64,000 nucleotides of DNA from Streptomyces toyocaensis (GTDB lineage: Bacteria > Actinomycetota > Actinomycetes > Streptomycetales > Streptomycetaceae). Location of the stretch: contig NZ_JFCB01000007.1 of the NCBI RefSeq assembly GCF_000725125.1, positions 124,001-188,000 of the forward strand, written 5' to 3'. This document shows positions 8,219 through 16,764 of the stretch, in pieces (position 1 is the stretch's first letter; each line of letters starts with the position of its first letter). Below the pieces are notes generated by a model, which searched no databases, was not told the DNA's origin, and saw nothing but the letters and a program-made list of their open reading frames with translations. The translations under genes were made by a program, and so were the position numbers.

Positions 8219-8623
8219 TCAGCCCAGTTCACCCCGCTCCATGCAGAATTCGTTGCCCTCGGGGTCGGCGAGGGTGACCCAGCCCTTGCCGTCCGGGCGG
8301 GTGCGGTCGGCCAGGAGCCGGGCGCCGAGGTCGAGGGCGCGGGCCACTTCCTGCGCGCGGGTGCGGCCCGTCGGGCGCAGGTCGAGGTGCAGCCGGTTCT
8401 TGGCGGTCTTGCCCTCCTCCACGCGGACGAACAGCAGTCCGGGACCACCCTCCGGATCCGCGATCAGGGCCTCCGGGTCACCCGGCTTGTCGTCGTCGGC
8501 GAGGGGCCTGCCCAGCAGCGCGCTCCAGAACTGGGCGAGGTCGTACGGGTCGCCGGTGCAGTCGAAGGTGAGGTGGCGGATGGTGGGGTTCAACGGTCCT
8601 CCGGGTGTGTTGAGTTGAGCCAC
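8219..8623 (-). CDS. VOC family (glyoxalase-like) protein
   Basis: A protein of up to 134 aa with the vicinal-oxygen-chelate fold: TIRHLTFDCTGDPYDLAQFWSALLG begins the first betaalphabeta-beta-beta unit, and RTRPDGKGWVTLADPEGNEFCMERGE ends the second. The DPEGNEFC segment carries the usual metal-ligand-like glutamate region near the C-terminus. It is a Glyoxalase_6-type protein with unknown substrate. The start is uncertain: GTG opens the frame, but a TTG ten codons later preceded by GGAGGA also fits the usual NPTIRHLTFDC N-terminus. Confidence 0.82.
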   Translation of the reverse strand: MAQLNTPGGPLNPTIRHLTFDCTGDPYDLAQFWSALLGRPLADDDKPGDPEALIADPEGGPGLLFVRVEEGKTAKNRLHLDLRPTGRTRAQEVARALDLGARLLADRTRPDGKGWVTLADPEGNEFCMERGELG

Positions 8624-8702
8624 TGGTGGCTTCCGGCTCGCAGGATCGCAAGCGGGGAGGGGGACGTCGAACGATTTACGGTGCGTCCGGTCCGGTCGTG
8701 CC

Positions 8703-8752
8703 CGCGCGCCCTCGCGCGCCGCGGTACGGGGCGCGGCGGACGAGGGCGCGCG
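8703..8752 (-). terminator. strong hairpin, probable terminator
   Basis: A 12-bp perfect inverted repeat, CGCGCGCCCTCG and its complement, with a further 6-bp inner stem closing on a short loop. It lies between the stop of the DUF2267 gene and the VOC gene, both on the minus strand. There is no U tract, as is usual in Streptomyces. Confidence 0.5.
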
Positions 8753-8760
8753 AGGGGGTG

Positions 8761-8796
8761 GGGTGGTGGAGCGGGGTGGGGTGGTGGAGCGGGGTG
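8761..8796. repeat. 18-bp G-rich direct repeat, two copies
   Basis: Two exact adjacent copies of GGGTGGTGGAGCGGGGTG in the 245-bp intergenic region between the VOC and DUF2267 genes, with a partial copy before them. Several G runs of three or four could allow a G-quadruplex. No role is evident. Confidence 0.7.
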
Positions 8797-8868
8797 GGCG
8801 CGGATGCCGGTGGTCCGTGGGACCCGGCGGTGGGGGGAGGGGCCGTGGGCCGGGCCCCGACCCGACCG

Positions 8869-9360
8869 TCAGCCCAGCGGGGCCAGTTCCGCCCGGCCGA
8901 AGAGGAGGGCGTAGCCCGGGGGCAGCTGGGCCAGGACGCGGCTCACCAGGTCGTCGCCCACCAGCCCGGGCAGCACGCTCAGGACCGAGCTGACGTCCCA
9001 GCGGGCGGTGGCCGGGGTCGCGCCCTCGATGCGGAGCGCCACGGAGTCGACGAACTCCGCCGCCGTGAGCTCGCGGGTCGCCGGGATCTGGGACGCGACC
9101 ACTCTCGCCGCCTCCTCGGGCAGGGCGCGGGCCAGGTCGACGCGTTCGTCGCCGACGACGTGGCCGCCGAGGGCGGACAGGACGACGCGGGTGACGCTCT
9201 CCGCCTCCGTCCTGGTCGGATACTGCCCCGACTCCCGCACCGCGTCGATCAACGCGCGCCAGCCGTCGTCCGGGCCGCGGCGGTCAGGGTTTCCGGCCGG
9301 GGCCGGGATCACCGCCTGCGGGCTCGCGAGGGCGGGGTTGTCCGGGGTCAGTGTGGTCAT
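8869..9360 (-). CDS. DUF2267 domain-containing protein
   Basis: A 163-aa cytoplasmic protein. The central and C-terminal region matches DUF2267: DGWRALIDAVRESGQYPTRTEAESVTRVVLSALGGHVVGDERVDLARALPEEAARVV, then DDLVSRVLAQLPPGYALLFGRAELAPLG. This family of helical repeats is common in actinobacteria, often beside stress proteins, with no known activity. It follows the hsp20 gene on the same strand but is separated from it by a strong hairpin. Confidence 0.85.
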   Translation of the reverse strand: MTTLTPDNPALASPQAVIPAPAGNPDRRGPDDGWRALIDAVRESGQYPTRTEAESVTRVVLSALGGHVVGDERVDLARALPEEAARVVASQIPATRELTAAEFVDSVALRIEGATPATARWDVSSVLSVLPGLVGDDLVSRVLAQLPPGYALLFGRAELAPLG

Positions 9361-9418
9361 GTGCGGCTCCTCTCCTTCTCGGGGGCCTTGGTCGCGCGGC
9401 GGGCGGACAGGCGTGGGG

Positions 9419-9466
9419 CGCGTCCCGCGGACGGGCCGGGGGGGACGGCCGTGTCCGCGGGACGCG
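9419..9466 (-). terminator. terminator hairpin after hsp20
   Basis: Fourteen-bp perfect arms (CGCGTCCCGCGGAC and complement) around a 20-nt loop, just downstream of the hsp20 stop codon on the minus strand and before the DUF2267 gene. Confidence 0.6.
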
Positions 9467-9483
9467 TGAGGGGGATGCTGCGG

Positions 9484-9912
9484 TCAGCCGCCGATCTGCT
9501 TGCGGCTGTCGCCGCCGGTGATCTGGATGCGGCGCGGCTTGGCCTGTTCGGCCACCGGGATGCGCAGGGTCAGGACACCGGCCTCGTAGGAGGCGTCGAT
9601 GCGTTCCGTGTCCAGCGTCTCGCCGAGGAACAACTGGCGGGTGAAGGTGCCGGTGGGACGCTCGGCGACCACCGTCTCCGCGCCCTCCGGGGCGGGTGAA
9701 CGGCGCTCGGCGCGCACGTTGAGGACGTTGCGTTCGACGTCCAGCTCGATGGTTTCCGGGTCGATGCCGGGGAGGTCGAAGTGGACGATGAAGTCGTCCC
9801 CCGACCGGTAGGCGTCCATCGGCATCGCCGAGGGACGGGCGGCGGCGGTGGAGCCGAGGACCTGCTGCGCGAGTCGGTCGAATTCGCGGAACGGGTCGGT
9901 ACGCATGAGCAT
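9484..9912 (-). CDS. Hsp20/alpha-crystallin family small heat shock protein
   Basis: A 142-aa small heat-shock chaperone. It opens [20 protein letters not shown] as in Streptomyces Hsp18/Hsp20 proteins. The alpha-crystallin domain runs from about residue 40 to 128: [33 protein letters not shown], then [37 protein letters not shown], with the A-x-x-x-x-GVL-x-x-x-P hallmark. It holds unfolding proteins as an oligomeric ATP-independent chaperone. A well-placed promoter with a HAIR-like operator lies about 60-100 bp upstream. The ATG has AGAGGAG nine bases upstream. Confidence 0.93.
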   Translation of the reverse strand: MLMRTDPFREFDRLAQQVLGSTAAARPSAMPMDAYRSGDDFIVHFDLPGIDPETIELDVERNVLNVRAERRSPAPEGAETVVAERPTGTFTRQLFLGETLDTERIDASYEAGVLTLRIPVAEQAKPRRIQITGGDSRKQIGG

Positions 9913-9968
9913 CACAGTCCACTCCTCTCTGTGTGTCATCGGTGCGATGCCCTTGGTCTACGTCTTCT

Positions 9969-9997
9969 TATATAGCTCGGAGGAGGAAACTTGACAA
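9969..9997 (-). promoter_or_regulatory. hsp20 promoter (-35 TTGTCA, -10 TATATA)
   Basis: On the minus strand, TTGTCA and TATATA are separated by exactly 17 nt, a near-ideal vegetative (HrdB-type) promoter reading into hsp20. The -35 box overlaps the right arm of a HAIR-like inverted repeat. Confidence 0.75.
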
Positions 9998-10010
9998 GCC
10001 ACGACTCAAG
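9990..10010. promoter_or_regulatory. HAIR-like operator (HspR type)
   Basis: CTTGACA-N7-ACTCAAG matches the HspR-associated inverted repeat CTTGAGT-N7-ACTCAAG except for two positions in one arm. Its overlap with the -35 box of hsp20 suggests repression that is lifted on heat shock. HspR binding is inferred. Confidence 0.7.
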
Positions 10011-10125
10011 TCGACGTCGTGATCGTGTCGCCGGGGCCGTGTCCGTGGCGCCCGGGCTTGGGCGTTAGCCTCGAAGCCGGTGAGACTCGCCCGTCCGGGC
10101 GGCGCGCGGCAGGAGGCAGGCAGAC

Positions 10126-10428
10126 ATGGCGAAGGTTCCCAGTTCGGTGGTGGCCGCGAGCGGACTCGTCGGCGGGTACGGCGTGGCCCGCTGGACCCGG
10201 CAGCGGCCGCTGGGCGGGGTCGTCCTGGCCGCCGCCGGCACCGCGGCGGCGCGGCAGTGGCGGGAGCGGGCCGGCAGCGGGGCGGCGGGGGCGCTGTCGT
10301 TGGCGTACGTCGCCGCCTTCGCGGGGTCGCATCCGCTGGCGAAGAAGGTGGGCGCCTGGCCCGCCGTGTTCGGGGTGGCCGGAGCCGTGGCGCTGGCCTC
10401 CTGGGCGGTGGCCGACCGGCGCGGCTGA
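10126..10428 (+). CDS. small membrane protein, hypothetical
   Basis: A 100-aa hydrophobic protein of unknown function, opening MAKVPSSVVAASGLVGGYGVARWTR. It has about three hydrophobic stretches rich in Ala and Gly (PLGGVVLAAAGTAAA, GALSLAYVAAFAGSHPL, WPAVFGVAGAVALASWAVADRR) and basic loops, so it is probably an integral membrane protein. The ATG has AGGAGG upstream. It is the only plus-strand gene between hsp20 and the VOC gene. Confidence 0.75.
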   Translation: MAKVPSSVVAASGLVGGYGVARWTRQRPLGGVVLAAAGTAAARQWRERAGSGAAGALSLAYVAAFAGSHPLAKKVGAWPAVFGVAGAVALASWAVADRRG

Positions 10429-10457
10429 GCCGCAGGGCGTGCGGCGGGCCCGCGCCG

Positions 10458-10817
10458 TCAGGTGCGGTGCGTGAGGACGTTCACCACGCGGCCGTCCGGG
10501 TCGCGGACGAAGAAGCGGCGTACGCCCCACTCCTCGTCCGCCACCTCCCGGACGATCTCCGCGCCGGACGCCCGTACCGCCTCGTACACCGCGTCGACGT
10601 CCTCCACCTCCACGCTGAGGTCGGGGACCACCGGTGCCGTGCGTTCCTCGGTGAAGAAGCTGATCTGGGCGGTGGGGTTGGCCGGCGAGGCCAGGGTCAC
10701 CACCCAGCCCATGTCCATGGCCTCCTGGAAGCCGAGGAGGCCGTAGAAGTCCCGGTGGGCGGTCAGCGCCTCCGGTGAGGCGACCTGGAAGTCCGGCATG
10801 ATCCTGCGGACGGTCAT
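10458..10817 (-). CDS. VOC family protein (bleomycin resistance/glyoxalase-like)
   Basis: A 119-aa single-unit VOC protein: MTVRRIMPDFQVASPEALTAHRDFYGLLGFQEAMDMGWVVTL starts the fold, SVEVEDVDAVYEAVRASGAEIVREVADEEWGVRRFFVRDPDGRVVNVLTH closes it. The DPDGRVVNVL ending is the usual final strand of bleomycin-binding-like VOC proteins. Its substrate is unknown. The ATG was chosen because the fold starts there; the longer frame upstream is non-coding in character. Confidence 0.85.
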   Translation of the reverse strand: MTVRRIMPDFQVASPEALTAHRDFYGLLGFQEAMDMGWVVTLASPANPTAQISFFTEERTAPVVPDLSVEVEDVDAVYEAVRASGAEIVREVADEEWGVRRFFVRDPDGRVVNVLTHRT

Positions 10818-10869
10818 GGGCTGCGGCTCCTCGTCTCTGCTCGGCCCGCCGGCTGCTCGGGGGGCCCAT

Positions 10870-10902
10870 GGTTCGGAGGGTCCAGGGTGGCCCCTCCGAA
10901 CC
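10870..10902 (-). terminator. terminator after MFS gene
   Basis: GGTTCGGAGGG and its exact complement CCCTCCGAACC enclose an 11-nt loop, eight bases downstream of the MFS transporter stop codon. Confidence 0.6.
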
Positions 10903-10909
10903 GTTCCCG

Positions 10910-12433
10910 TCACGCCGTCGCCGGCTTGGAGCCGCCCGCGTCGGGGTCCGCGCCCGCGCGGGTCTTCGCCTTCGCCTTCGAGGCCGCCGCCGTCAGGGGC
11001 TTGGCGATGTCCTCCAGGGAGCGGCGTTCCGCGTTCACCGCGAGGAACACGGCCACCAGACCCGCCGCGCACATCAGGGCGGCGCCGATCTGGAAGGCGA
11101 GGACCGTGTCGCCGACCTCGCCCGTGCCCGTCAGGTCGGCGAACAGCAAGGGGCCGCTGATGCCGCCTGCGGCGGTGCCGAGGGCGTAGAAGAAGGCGAT
11201 GGACATCGCGCGGGTCTCCATGGGGAAGACCTCGGAGACCGTCAGGTAGGCGCTGCTCGCGCCCGCCGACGCGAAGAAGAGGACCGCGCACCAGCAGGCC
11301 GTCATCGTGACGGCGTCCAGCGCGCCGCGGTCGAACAGCCAGGCCGTGCCGAACAGCAGCAGCCCGGAGAGCAGATAGGTGCCGGAGATCATCACGCGGC
11401 GGCCGACCGTGTCGAACAGCTTGCCGAGCAGCAGCGGGCCCATGAAGTTGCCCAGCGCGATGACGGCGAAGTAGTAGCCGGTGCTGCCGGAGGGGACGTC
11501 GAAGAACGTGGTCAGGATGGCGCCGAACCCGAAGGTGATGGCGTTGTAGAGGAACGCCTGCCCGATGAAGAGGGAGAAGCCGAGGACCGAGCGCTTGCGG
11601 TACTTGGCGAAGACGGTGCGGGCGATCTCCAGGAAGGTGACCCGCTCACGCTGGTGGATGGTCAGCTCGCCCTCCGCGGGGGGCAGCGGCTCGTTCCGCT
11701 CGGCCTGGATACGCCGTTCGATGTCGCCGACGATGCGTTCCGCCTCCTCGTCTCGGCCGTGGATCAGCAGCCAGCGCGGGCTCTCGGGGACATGACGGCG
11801 CACCAGGAGGATGACCAGGGAGAGGACGGCGCCGAGGGCGAAGGTCAGGCGCCAGCCGACGTTCGCCGGGAAGATCGACGTGTTCAGCGCGAGGATCGAC
11901 AGCAGCGAGCCGCCGACCGCGCCCAGCCAGAAGCTGCCGTTGATGAGCAGGTCGACGCGGCCCCGGTACTTCGCCGGGATCAGCTCGTCGATCGCGGAGT
12001 TGATGGCCGCGTACTCGCCGCCGATGCCGAAGCCGGTGAGGAAGCGGAAGAGGAAGAACCACCAGGTGTCGAAGGCGACGGCGGTCAGGGCGGTGGCGCC
12101 CAGGTAGACCGCGAGGGTGATCATGAAGAGTTTTTTGCGCCCCCAGATGTCGGTCAGGCGGCCCCAGAACAGGGCGCCGGCACAGGCGCCGGCGACGTAG
12201 AGGGCGGCGGCGATGCCGGTGACCTCGCCGGAGGTGATGGGCAGTCCGCTGCCGGGTTCGGACAGGCGGCTGGCGATGTTGCCGACGACCGTGACCTCCA
12301 GGCCGTCGAGGATCCACACGGTGCCCAGGCCGATGACGATCGACCAGTGCCAGCGGGACCACGGAAGGCGGTCCAGGCGGGCTGGAATGCTGGAGGTGAT
12401 GGTGCGGCCGGACTCGGACTGCGCGGTGCTCAT
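10910..12433 (-). CDS. MFS transporter, sugar-porter-like
   Basis: A 507-aa integral membrane transporter with about twelve transmembrane helices. The MFS loop 2-3 motif reads GRLTDIWGRKKLF, the region after helix 6 has the sugar-porter signature VPESPRWLLIHGRDEEAERI, and a second-half loop reads GKLFDTVGRRVM. These place it in the metabolite:H+ symporter/sugar porter group; the substrate cannot be told. The ATG gives MSTAQSESGRTITSSIPARLDRLPWSRWHW, a normal N-terminus; the long upstream open frame runs through a tandem repeat and is not coding. Confidence 0.88.
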   Translation of the reverse strand: MSTAQSESGRTITSSIPARLDRLPWSRWHWSIVIGLGTVWILDGLEVTVVGNIASRLSEPGSGLPITSGEVTGIAAALYVAGACAGALFWGRLTDIWGRKKLFMITLAVYLGATALTAVAFDTWWFFLFRFLTGFGIGGEYAAINSAIDELIPAKYRGRVDLLINGSFWLGAVGGSLLSILALNTSIFPANVGWRLTFALGAVLSLVILLVRRHVPESPRWLLIHGRDEEAERIVGDIERRIQAERNEPLPPAEGELTIHQRERVTFLEIARTVFAKYRKRSVLGFSLFIGQAFLYNAITFGFGAILTTFFDVPSGSTGYYFAVIALGNFMGPLLLGKLFDTVGRRVMISGTYLLSGLLLFGTAWLFDRGALDAVTMTACWCAVLFFASAGASSAYLTVSEVFPMETRAMSIAFFYALGTAAGGISGPLLFADLTGTGEVGDTVLAFQIGAALMCAAGLVAVFLAVNAERRSLEDIAKPLTAAASKAKAKTRAGADPDAGGSKPATA

Positions 12434-12530
12434 GGGCTCCCTCCCCGACGAAGCGAACCCCCGTCGGTTGCCCCGGGCTGCCGTTTTCACGCCCGGCCGG
12501 GCCGTGTCACGCCGGTGCGCTGTGCCGGCT

Positions 12531-12950
12531 TGCGGTGCGTGGTGATCCCGCGGGTGCGTGGTGGCTGGTCGCGCAGTTCCCCGCGCCACTGAGGGAGATC
12601 CGGGCATCGTCGGCCGGCGAGGCCCCCGGTGCGAGGGCCGGGCACGGGGGCTTGCGGTGCGTGGTGATCCCGCGGGTGCGTGGTGGCTGGTCGCGCAGTT
12701 CCCCGCGCTCCCTGAGGGAGATGCGGGCGTCGTCGGCCGGGAGGCCCCCGGTGCGAGGGCCGGGCACGGGGGCTTGCGGTGCGTCGTGCTCCCGCGGGTG
12801 CGTGGTGGCTGGTCGCGCAGTTCCCCGCGCCCCTGAGGGAGGTGCGGGCATCGTCGGCCGATAAGGGGCCCCCTGAGGGAGATGCGGGCGTCGTCGGCCG
12901 GCATGGGGCCCCGTGAGGGGGGTGCGGGCGTCGTCGGCCGGCGAGGGCAG
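12531..12950. repeat. 122-bp intergenic tandem repeat array
   Basis: Three direct copies with a period of exactly 122 bp start at 12531, 12653 and 12775. Each contains GGTGGCTGGTCGCGCAGTTC followed by CCCGCG and then CTGAGGGAG, TGCGGGC and TCGTCGGCCG. Beyond the third copy the sub-block GAGGGAG-TGCGGGC-TCGTCGGCCG repeats twice more at about 40-bp spacing. The array fills the 538-bp gap between the MFS and DUF445 genes. The core CGCGCAGTTCCCCGCGCC is a widespread Streptomyces intergenic motif. The open frames across it are in the repeat itself and are not genes. Confidence 0.9.
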
Positions 12951-12971
12951 GGGTGCGGGGGTTCGCCTGTG

Positions 12972-14318
12972 CTATGCGCCCAGTGCGCGTGACACCGTGT
13001 AGATCAGCAGGCCCGCCAGGGAGCCGACCACCGTGCCGTTGATGCGGATGAACTGCAGGTCGCGGCCGATGTTGGCCTCGATCTTCTTCGTGGTGTGCTC
13101 GGCGTCCCAGCTCGCCACCGTGTCCGTGATCAGGGACGTGATCTCCTTGCGGTAGGTGGTGACCACGTACACCGCGGCGCTCTCCAGCCAGCCGTCGACC
13201 TTGCCCTGGAGCTTGGGGTCGAGCGACATGCGGGCGCCGAGCGAGAGCAGCGAGGCCCGCAGACGCAGCCGCAGCTCGCTGCGCTCGTCCTCCGCCGCGG
13301 AGACGATCATGGATCGTACGGCGGTCCAGGCGGAGGCGATCAGGTCCTGCACCTCGCCGCGGCCGAGGATCTCGGTCTTGAGCCGCTCGACCCGGGCGCG
13401 GGTGTCGGTGTCGGACTGCAGGTCGGAGGCGAAGTCGGTGAGGAAGCGGTCGAGGGCGCCGCGCGCGGGGTGGGAGGGCATGTCGCGCATCTCGGTGACG
13501 AAGCGCAGCAGTTCCTTGTAGACGCGCTCGCCGACCTTGCGGTCCACGAAGCGGGGGGTCCAGCCGGGGGCGCCGCCGTGGACGGCGTCCATCACGGTGT
13601 CGCTGTGCAGCACCAGCCAGTCGTGCCCACGGGTGACGATGACGTCGACGGCCCGTTTGTGGCCGCCGTCGGCGACGATCCGCTCCAGCATCTTGCCCAT
13701 GCCGGGCGCGATCTCCTGGGCGTCGGCGCGGCGGGTGATGGCCTCGCCGACCACCGCCTGGACGTCGGAGTCGCGCAGCACGGTCAGCGCGCCGCGCAGG
13801 GCGGCCGAGAGCTCCGCGGTCACCCGGTCGGCGTGTTCGGGGACGGCGAGCCAGGCGCCGAGCCGGCTGCCGATGCCGACGGCGCGCAGCCGCTGCCGCA
13901 CGACAGCCTCGGAGAGGAAGTTCTCACCGACGAACTCGCCGAGGGAGACGCCGAGCTGGTCCTTCTTGGTGGGGATGATCGCGGTGTGCGGGATGGGCAG
14001 GCCGAGGGGGTGACGGAAGAGGGCGGTGACGGCGAACCAGTCCGCGAGCGCGCCGACCATGCCCGCCTCGGCCGCGGCGGCGACGTAGCCCGCCCAGGGG
14101 CCGGCGCCCTGGTGGGAGGCCCACTTGGCGAGGACGTAGACCAGGGCGACGAACAGCAGCAGACCGGTGGCGGTGAGCTTCATCTGGCGCACTCCGCGCC
14201 GCTTCTCCTCGTCCGCCGGGCTGAAGGTGTTCATCGCGCGGTTCGTGAACGCGCCGGTGCGGGCAGGCTGCCCCACGTCGCCCCGGTCTCCGGTCTCAGT
14301 CCGTTCCATCCGCTCCAC
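12972..14318 (-). CDS. DUF445 family membrane protein
   Basis: A 448-aa protein of the DUF445 (YjiN-like) family. Two N-terminal membrane segments (LTATGLLLFVALVYVLAKW and YVAAAAEAGMVGALADWFAVTALF) precede the signature LFRHPLGLPIPHTAIIPTKKDQLG, then a long helical cytoplasmic or periplasmic region, and a C-terminal membrane segment (FIRINGTVVGSLAGLLIYTVSR). No biochemical role is established for the family. The start could be the GTG used here or an ATG three codons later. Confidence 0.9.
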   Translation of the reverse strand: MERMERTETGDRGDVGQPARTGAFTNRAMNTFSPADEEKRRGVRQMKLTATGLLLFVALVYVLAKWASHQGAGPWAGYVAAAAEAGMVGALADWFAVTALFRHPLGLPIPHTAIIPTKKDQLGVSLGEFVGENFLSEAVVRQRLRAVGIGSRLGAWLAVPEHADRVTAELSAALRGALTVLRDSDVQAVVGEAITRRADAQEIAPGMGKMLERIVADGGHKRAVDVIVTRGHDWLVLHSDTVMDAVHGGAPGWTPRFVDRKVGERVYKELLRFVTEMRDMPSHPARGALDRFLTDFASDLQSDTDTRARVERLKTEILGRGEVQDLIASAWTAVRSMIVSAAEDERSELRLRLRASLLSLGARMSLDPKLQGKVDGWLESAAVYVVTTYRKEITSLITDTVASWDAEHTTKKIEANIGRDLQFIRINGTVVGSLAGLLIYTVSRALGA

Positions 14319-14518
14319 CCGTTCGGTGATCCCTCACACATTGTCCCTTCCTGACCGACTCCTGGAACGGAACAGGAGTTCCCGGCGTCTGTCCTGAGGG
14401 GAATTGTCCAGGGGATCACCCAGGGGGTCCCTCCGGTCAGCCTTCCCGGCCCATGGCTCATCATGGGTGTGCCGGATCGGAGCATCGGGCTCCCGTCTTC
14501 CGAGGAGAACAGAACAGC

Positions 14519-15886
14519 ATGACCCGTGGTCGTGACGCGCGCGCGGGGACGCCTCCCACCAGGCAGCGCGCCCTGCTCGCCGCGATCGTCGCCGCGATTG
14601 TGGCGGTCTCCGCCACCATCTACGCCGGTGTGGCGGCCGACGACGGTACGCGGCACCGCAACACCCTCGCCGGTGGCCGCGGCGCGCAGAACAACCCGGC
14701 CGCACCCGCCTCCACCGGGACCTGGGTCGCCTCCTGGGCGACCGCCCCGGTCGGCGGCGAGCCCGGCACCGAGCTGACGGGGCTCGCGGGCCGCTCCGTG
14801 CGCAACGTCGTGCACACCAGCGCCGGCGGTACGGGTGCCCGGGTCACGCTGTCCAACCTCTACGGGCAGTCACCGCTGACCATCAGCCACGCCTCGATCG
14901 CCGTGTCGGCGGGTCCCGGCACGGCGGCGGCGCTCGCGGGCACCATGCGCCGGCTGACGTTCACCGGCAGCCCGTCGGTCGTCGTCCCGGCGGGCGGGCA
15001 GGTGATGAGCGACGTCGTGCGCGTCCGCGTGCCGCACGACGGGGACGTCCTGATCACCACCTACTCCCCCACCGAGTCCGGGCCGGTGACCTATCACCCG
15101 CACGCGCGCCAGATCTCGTACGTCGCCGACGGCGAGCACACGCGGGACACGGCCGGGACGGCGTACACCGGGCGGAGCCGGGTCTGGCGGTACGTGACCG
15201 CGCTGGACGTGCTGAGCAACGAGTCCGACGGCACGGTCGTCGTCCTCGGTGACTCGCTGACCGACGGGATCACCTCCACGACCGGGGCGAACAACCGCTG
15301 GCCGGACGTGCTGTCCGACCGGCTGCGGGCTGCGGTGGCCTCCGGGCGGGACGTGCCGCGGTACAGCGTCGTGAACGAGGGGATCAGCGGGAACCAGGTG
15401 CTCGCCGACGGGCTCGGGCGGCCGGCCGAGAACCCCGGCGGGCTGCACCGCTTCGAGCGGGACGTGCTGGGGCGGACGAACGTCCGGGCCGTCGTCGTCG
15501 TGCTCGGCATCAACGACATCCTGCGGACGCCGGGGACCGCCGATCCGGAGCGGATCCTGACGGGGCTCGACACGCTCGTGGAGCGGGCGCACGCGCGGGG
15601 GCTGAAGGTCGTCGGAGCGACGCTGATGCCCTTCGGGGGGCACCGCGGGTACACGGAGGCGCGGGAGGCGGTGCGGCAGCGGATCAACGCGGAGATCCGG
15701 GCGGGGCGTGTCTTCGACGCGGTCGCCGACTTCGACGCGGCGCTGCGGGATCCGTACGACCCGCGGCGGTTCCGTCCGGTGTACGACTCCGGGGACCATC
15801 TGCATCCGAGTGACCGGGGGTACACGCGGATGGCGGAGGCGTTCGAGCTCGGCTCGCTGAGGGGCGGGGCTCCGGCGAAGCTGTAG
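14519..15886 (+). CDS. secreted SGNH/GDSL-family hydrolase
   Basis: A 455-aa exported hydrolase. It starts with a basic stretch and one membrane anchor or uncleaved signal (ALLAAIVAAIVAVSATIYAGV). An N-terminal beta-sandwich of about 160 residues (TWVASWATAPVGG, RNVVHTSAGGTGARVTLSN) precedes the SGNH domain: block I VVVLGDSLTDG with nucleophile Ser, block II with NEGISGNQ, block III VVVLGINDIL, and block V DHLHPSDRGY with Asp and His. This arrangement is typical of Streptomyces extracellular esterases or lipases. The exact ester substrate is unknown. The ATG has CGAGGAG upstream. Confidence 0.88.
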   Translation: MTRGRDARAGTPPTRQRALLAAIVAAIVAVSATIYAGVAADDGTRHRNTLAGGRGAQNNPAAPASTGTWVASWATAPVGGEPGTELTGLAGRSVRNVVHTSAGGTGARVTLSNLYGQSPLTISHASIAVSAGPGTAAALAGTMRRLTFTGSPSVVVPAGGQVMSDVVRVRVPHDGDVLITTYSPTESGPVTYHPHARQISYVADGEHTRDTAGTAYTGRSRVWRYVTALDVLSNESDGTVVVLGDSLTDGITSTTGANNRWPDVLSDRLRAAVASGRDVPRYSVVNEGISGNQVLADGLGRPAENPGGLHRFERDVLGRTNVRAVVVVLGINDILRTPGTADPERILTGLDTLVERAHARGLKVVGATLMPFGGHRGYTEAREAVRQRINAEIRAGRVFDAVADFDAALRDPYDPRRFRPVYDSGDHLHPSDRGYTRMAEAFELGSLRGGAPAKL

Positions 15887-15950
15887 CGGTCGTCCCGCGG
15901 CTCCGCCCCGGACCCCGCTCCTCAGACGCCGGAGGGGCCGAGTGGTTCGC

Positions 15951-16760
15951 TCAGCGGTCGTCGCGGGGGTGGGGTTCGCGTTCCTCCCGCACGGGGTGGA
16001 GGTTCAGGTGGTCCTGGAGGGAGCCGTCCAGTTCCCGGCGGCGCTCCTCCTTGCGCTCCAGCTTCTCGCGGCGGCGCTCCTCGCGCAGGAGCTGCTTCTG
16101 AGCCCGCGGCAGTTTGCGCTGGACGCCCACACCGCCCCAGAAGGCCACGCCCGTGACGATCACCCTGGGTGCGCCGGGCTCGCCCGGCACGCCCTCCTCG
16201 CCGTGGTCGAAGCCGCCCATGATGCCGATGCCGCGCACGACGACCTCCACACCGGGCGGGACGATGATGTCGACCCCGCCCATGATCGCGACAGCGTTGA
16301 TCACGATCTCGCGGTCGGCGAAACGGGCCTCGCGCAGGTCGATCTCGCCGCCGCCCCAGAAGGCGAAGCAGTTGAAGCGGCGCGGCGCCGTCCAGCGGCC
16401 CTTGCGCTGGAAGCCGGACATCACGGCCACGGCCCACGTCGACGTTCCCGCGTCGCCCTCGCCGACGATCCGGCCCGCCCAGTCGCCGCCCGCCTCCGGG
16501 TCCTTCGCCAGGGAGACGGCGGGCACGCCCGTCCTGCCCGGGCCCGGCAGATCACGGGTGATCGGCGCCAGCTCCCCGTACGTACGCGCCCTGTACGTCG
16601 CGTCCAGCCGCTCCCCGAACTCCTCCATGTCGAGGCGGCCCTCCGCCAGGGCGTCCCGCAGGACGTCGGCGACCCGCTCACGGTCGGCGTCGGAGGCGCG
16701 GAGATCCGGTGCGGCAGCGTCGTCGGTCATACCCAGCAGCCTACGAGTTGTCTCCGTCAC
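15951..16760 (-). CDS. DUF1707 and LiaF-like domain protein
   Basis: A 269-aa soluble protein with an N-terminal DUF1707 domain (LRASDADRERVADVLRDALAEGRLDMEEFGERLDATYRARTYGEL, about residues 20-65) and a beta-helical LiaF/DUF2154-like region (FNCFAFWGGGEIDLREARF, INAVAIMGGVDIIVPPGVEVVVRGIGIMGGFD). The C-terminus is highly charged (RREKLERKEERRREL), possibly coiled-coil. DUF1707 proteins are thought to act in envelope stress or morphogenesis but their biochemistry is unknown. The GTG start lies two bases after the stop of the ABC ATPase gene, so translation is probably coupled; an ATG ten codons later is an alternative. Confidence 0.85.
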   Translation of the reverse strand: MTETTRRLLGMTDDAAAPDLRASDADRERVADVLRDALAEGRLDMEEFGERLDATYRARTYGELAPITRDLPGPGRTGVPAVSLAKDPEAGGDWAGRIVGEGDAGTSTWAVAVMSGFQRKGRWTAPRRFNCFAFWGGGEIDLREARFADREIVINAVAIMGGVDIIVPPGVEVVVRGIGIMGGFDHGEEGVPGEPGAPRVIVTGVAFWGGVGVQRKLPRAQKQLLREERRREKLERKEERRRELDGSLQDHLNLHPVREEREPHPRDDR

Positions 16761-16764
16761 ACGG

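Noticed and set aside
12535..12864. 109- and 92-codon plus-strand ORFs across the repeat
   Set aside because: They repeat the same residues due to the tandem DNA repeat; no coding evidence.
12531..12950. CRISPR-like periodic repeats
   Set aside because: Period is 122 bp, units are adjacent with near-identical 'spacers', and no cas genes are near; a tandem repeat instead.
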